This document shows positions 62,408-64,000 of a stretch of 64,000 bases of DNA, one piece after another. The notes beneath the pieces were generated by a model. The model did no database searches, was not told the DNA's origin, and saw only the letters and a list, made by a program, of their open reading frames with translations. A program made the translations under genes and the position numbers. The stretch comes from Rubrolithibacter sp043763625 (lineage in GTDB: Bacteria > Bacteroidota > Bacteroidia > Sphingobacteriales > Sphingobacteriaceae), in contig JAYULL010000009.1 of the NCBI GenBank assembly GCA_043763625.1, forward strand, positions 8,852-72,851, given 5' to 3'. How positions within the stretch are numbered: position 1 is the stretch's first letter; every line of letters begins with the position of its first letter.

Positions 62408-62539
62408 GGGAAGAAGGATTTAGAAATCAAGGCACAGAGCGAATAGAACATCAGGGGGAGAAGCAAGAGCCGAGAGAATAGAATCAAGAGCAAGGCATGA
62501 GGCAAGCTCAAAGCTGAGTGCTCAGTGCTAACTGCTCGC
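62408..62539. repeat. Purine-rich low-complexity spacer between convergent genes
   Basis: The stretch at about 62410-62510 is built from degenerate short words such as AATCAAGAGCAAGG, AAGCAAGAGCCGAGAG and AAGCTGAGTGCTCAGTGCTAACTGC. There is no regular spacing or exact repeat, so it is not a CRISPR or a VNTR. It separates the Omp85-like and PorP genes. Confidence 0.45.
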
Positions 62540-63493
62540 CTAAAAATAACACTTCGGGAAGTTGCGACCCTTTACGGGGAAGCGAAGATTAAGCATGATC
62601 TCGTGTGAACCTTTTTGAACCGATCCCAAAGCGGTGGTTGTAAAGTCATAAGCATATCCTAATTGTAATTTGGGAGTAAGCTGAACTTCGGCAATAAAAT
62701 CTATGGAATCAAAAGACCGCCATGAAGCTCCCAACCAGACAGTTTCTTTAATCAGCAAGTTTGCGTTTAAATCTACTTGCAGCGGCGAGCCGTTGACGTA
62801 TTTTATAAGAGTATTAGGCTTTAGTTTGAAATCTTCGCCCAAATTCAATAAATAGCCGCCTTGCAAAAGGTAGTGGGGACGAAAAGCTGTATTCGATTGT
62901 TGCCCCAAGTTATCTAATCCTTTGTAATAAAAGTGAGGAGAAGAGAAACCTGCATAAAACTTATCGGAAAAAAACATCACTCCGAAACCGAAATTCCCCC
63001 GAAGGGTAGATTCATCGGTGAAAACATTATCTGTTGAAGAAGTCGGGCTGCCTGCTTCACTGTAATTGGCAATATATTTACTGATGCCGGCGTCAAGGCC
63101 AACTGACAAATAGGATTCTTCGCCGATTTGTACTCGTTGTGCCAGGGAGAAAAAAAAACTGTTTTCTTTTATTACTTCCCCAATCTGATCGCGCATCAGC
63201 ATTATTCCGGCGGATGTATTTGATTCTTTAATAGGCGTATGAACCGCAAAGGTTTGTGTATTGGGAGCTCCTTTAAAACCTACCCATTGATGGCGAGACA
63301 AAGCAGTAACGCTTAAAGCTTCGTCTATAGAAGAATATGCGGGATTAACTGCTAAGCCGTTAAACATATATTGGGTAAAAAGTGCTTTTTGTTGCCCTTG
63401 AGCGTTAAACCCTAGAAGTAGAATAATTAAACTTACAGCAAGCTTTAATGAGATTTGTCCTACTTTCAATAATCCGTTCACACAACATTGCAT
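62540..63493 (-). CDS. PorP/SprF-family outer-membrane protein
   Basis: This 317-residue protein has a signal peptide (ending near NAQGQ) and the family opening KALFTQYMFNGLAVNPAYSS, then ALSRHQWVGFKGAPNTQTF, followed by antiparallel barrel strands. PorP/SprF proteins anchor or help surface display of partners exported by the type IX secretion system. Usually the gene follows a large adhesin (SprB-like) gene; here no such gene is adjacent within the window, so it is a solitary copy. The CDS begins at ATG 63493; nearby downstream starts are possible. Confidence 0.9.
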   Translation of the reverse strand: MQCCVNGLLKVGQISLKLAVSLIILLLGFNAQGQQKALFTQYMFNGLAVNPAYSSIDEALSVTALSRHQWVGFKGAPNTQTFAVHTPIKESNTSAGIMLMRDQIGEVIKENSFFFSLAQRVQIGEESYLSVGLDAGISKYIANYSEAGSPTSSTDNVFTDESTLRGNFGFGVMFFSDKFYAGFSSPHFYYKGLDNLGQQSNTAFRPHYLLQGGYLLNLGEDFKLKPNTLIKYVNGSPLQVDLNANLLIKETVWLGASWRSFDSIDFIAEVQLTPKLQLGYAYDFTTTALGSVQKGSHEIMLNLRFPVKGRNFPKCYF

Positions 63494-63767
63494 GAAGCAT
63501 TATACGTTCACTATTTAAAAGGTTTCAGCTATGAGAAAAGTGTGTAGCGCAAACATTCAGATTAAATATATTGGGAGCAGCGCAGTATCCTTTATCTGTT
63601 AGGCCGGTTGGCCTTGTCCCTTCACCCCGATCGTAGTTCTATAATAGAAGCCTGATTCTTCTTTTTCTATTTCTGAATAATCTTTTTGCAGGCAATGTCA
63701 TCAAAATTATTAGTGAAACGCACAGCTCATCCCCTTGCTGGCGCACGCGCAATGTCGTTAAGTTAAG
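63494..63767. other. 274-bp intergenic region upstream of PorP
   Basis: It separates PorP/SprF and the transposase remnant, both on the minus strand. A small inverted repeat (AGGCC/GGCCT, 63601-63614) is visible, but it is not followed by a T-run. No RNA gene or promoter could be assigned. Confidence 0.4.
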
Positions 63768-64000
63768 CTAAATTCCTTTATACATCAATGCTTTCCGTTT
63801 GTACTGATACCCTTTAATTCTTTTAAAACTTCGATTTGGTCGGATGATGTCAACGCAATCTCTTAATTGGGCTAGCATCTTTTCAAGTTGAGATGGTAGA
63901 TTCGAATGGTAAAACAGATCAACCAAAAAGTCTTTCAATTTCGTTATAACTTGCGTTTTATTGACTTGTCGAGGATGCTTTGACGGTTTTTCTGTCTTCA
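63768..64000 (-). mobile_element. C-terminal part of a transposase (IS4-type DDE likely), cut by the window edge
   Basis: An open minus-strand frame runs from the right edge to a TAG at 63768, giving 77 codons. The translation contains QLEKMLAQLRDCVDIIRPNR and SFKRIKGYQYKRKAL. The Arg-Pro-Asn-Arg-Ser-Phe segment near a basic C-terminus is typical of IS4-group DDE transposase ends. No catalytic residues fall inside the window and no terminal inverted repeat was identified, so the IS family is tentative and its completeness unknown. Confidence 0.55.

Noticed and set aside
62408..62539. Repeat-like words suggesting a CRISPR array
   Set aside because: The words are degenerate, of unequal spacing and without spacers of constant length; no cas gene is nearby.
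63601..63614. AGGCC/GGCCT hairpin as a terminator or IS end
   Set aside because: It has no T-run and no matching copy at another element end in the window.

Overview
The window is a chromosomal segment of a member of the Bacteroidota, probably a Sphingobacteriales- or Chitinophagales-like aerobe. The evidence is a PorP/SprF-family outer-membrane protein, an Alternative Complex III (ActA-F) joined to an aa3-type oxidase operon, an Omp85 barrel, LytTR and hybrid-kinase signalling, a sialate O-acetylesterase, CarboxypepD_reg-like secreted proteins, and promoters of the Bacteroidota type (TTTG, about 19 nt, TAnnTTTG). Genes are dense. I found no rRNA, tRNA or CRISPR array.

Layout. 1-9.8 kb: miaB (cut by the window edge), a HerA-like ATPase, an AsmA-like envelope protein, ilvE, ruvB, a BlaI/M56-peptidase pair behind two matched palindromic operators, and an AraC regulator with an N-terminal metal-binding-like domain. 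9.9-20.5 kb: a sialate esterase, then a histidine kinase with a TlpA/thioredoxin-like extracytoplasmic part, its LytTR regulator, and four related secreted proteins in an A-B-A-B array. Two in-frame relics of the LytTR 3' end lie between and after the pairs. A DUF5009 acyltransferase-like membrane protein follows. 20.6-34.5 kb: a hybrid kinase, MOSC, UbiA-like, metallophosphoesterase, a MoxR-like ATPase with a VWA partner, PfkB sugar kinase, JmjC-like cupin, fasciclin, HemW and a GH32-like hydrolase, then a 520-bp gap holding a candidate short RNA. 34.5-38.8 kb: an OmpR-type two-component system co-transcribed with an S9 peptidase-like lipoprotein that lacks its catalytic serine and histidine. 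39-43.2 kb: TPR protein, DUF4286, an rfbC-like epimerase, OmpA lipoprotein, DUF2461.

43.3-59.9 kb is one long minus-strand operon for terminal aerobic respiration: ActA-B-C-D-E-F, CtaC, CtaD, CtaA, CyoE, two CtaE-like subunits, a subunit IV, SCO, DUF420 and a small CxxC membrane protein. Menaquinol would be oxidised by ACIII and electrons passed, via its mono-haem domains, to the CuA-type oxidase. Haem A synthesis and copper insertion genes lie in the same transcript. 60-64 kb: a deoxyhypusine-synthase-like protein without the catalytic lysine, an Omp85 barrel, PorP/SprF, and the 3' end of a transposase.

The most unusual items are the TlpA-like kinase with its duplicated secreted-protein cassette and LytTR relics, and the dead S9 lipoprotein in a two-component operon. 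All assignments come from reading the sequence and from motif knowledge; no database search was run.
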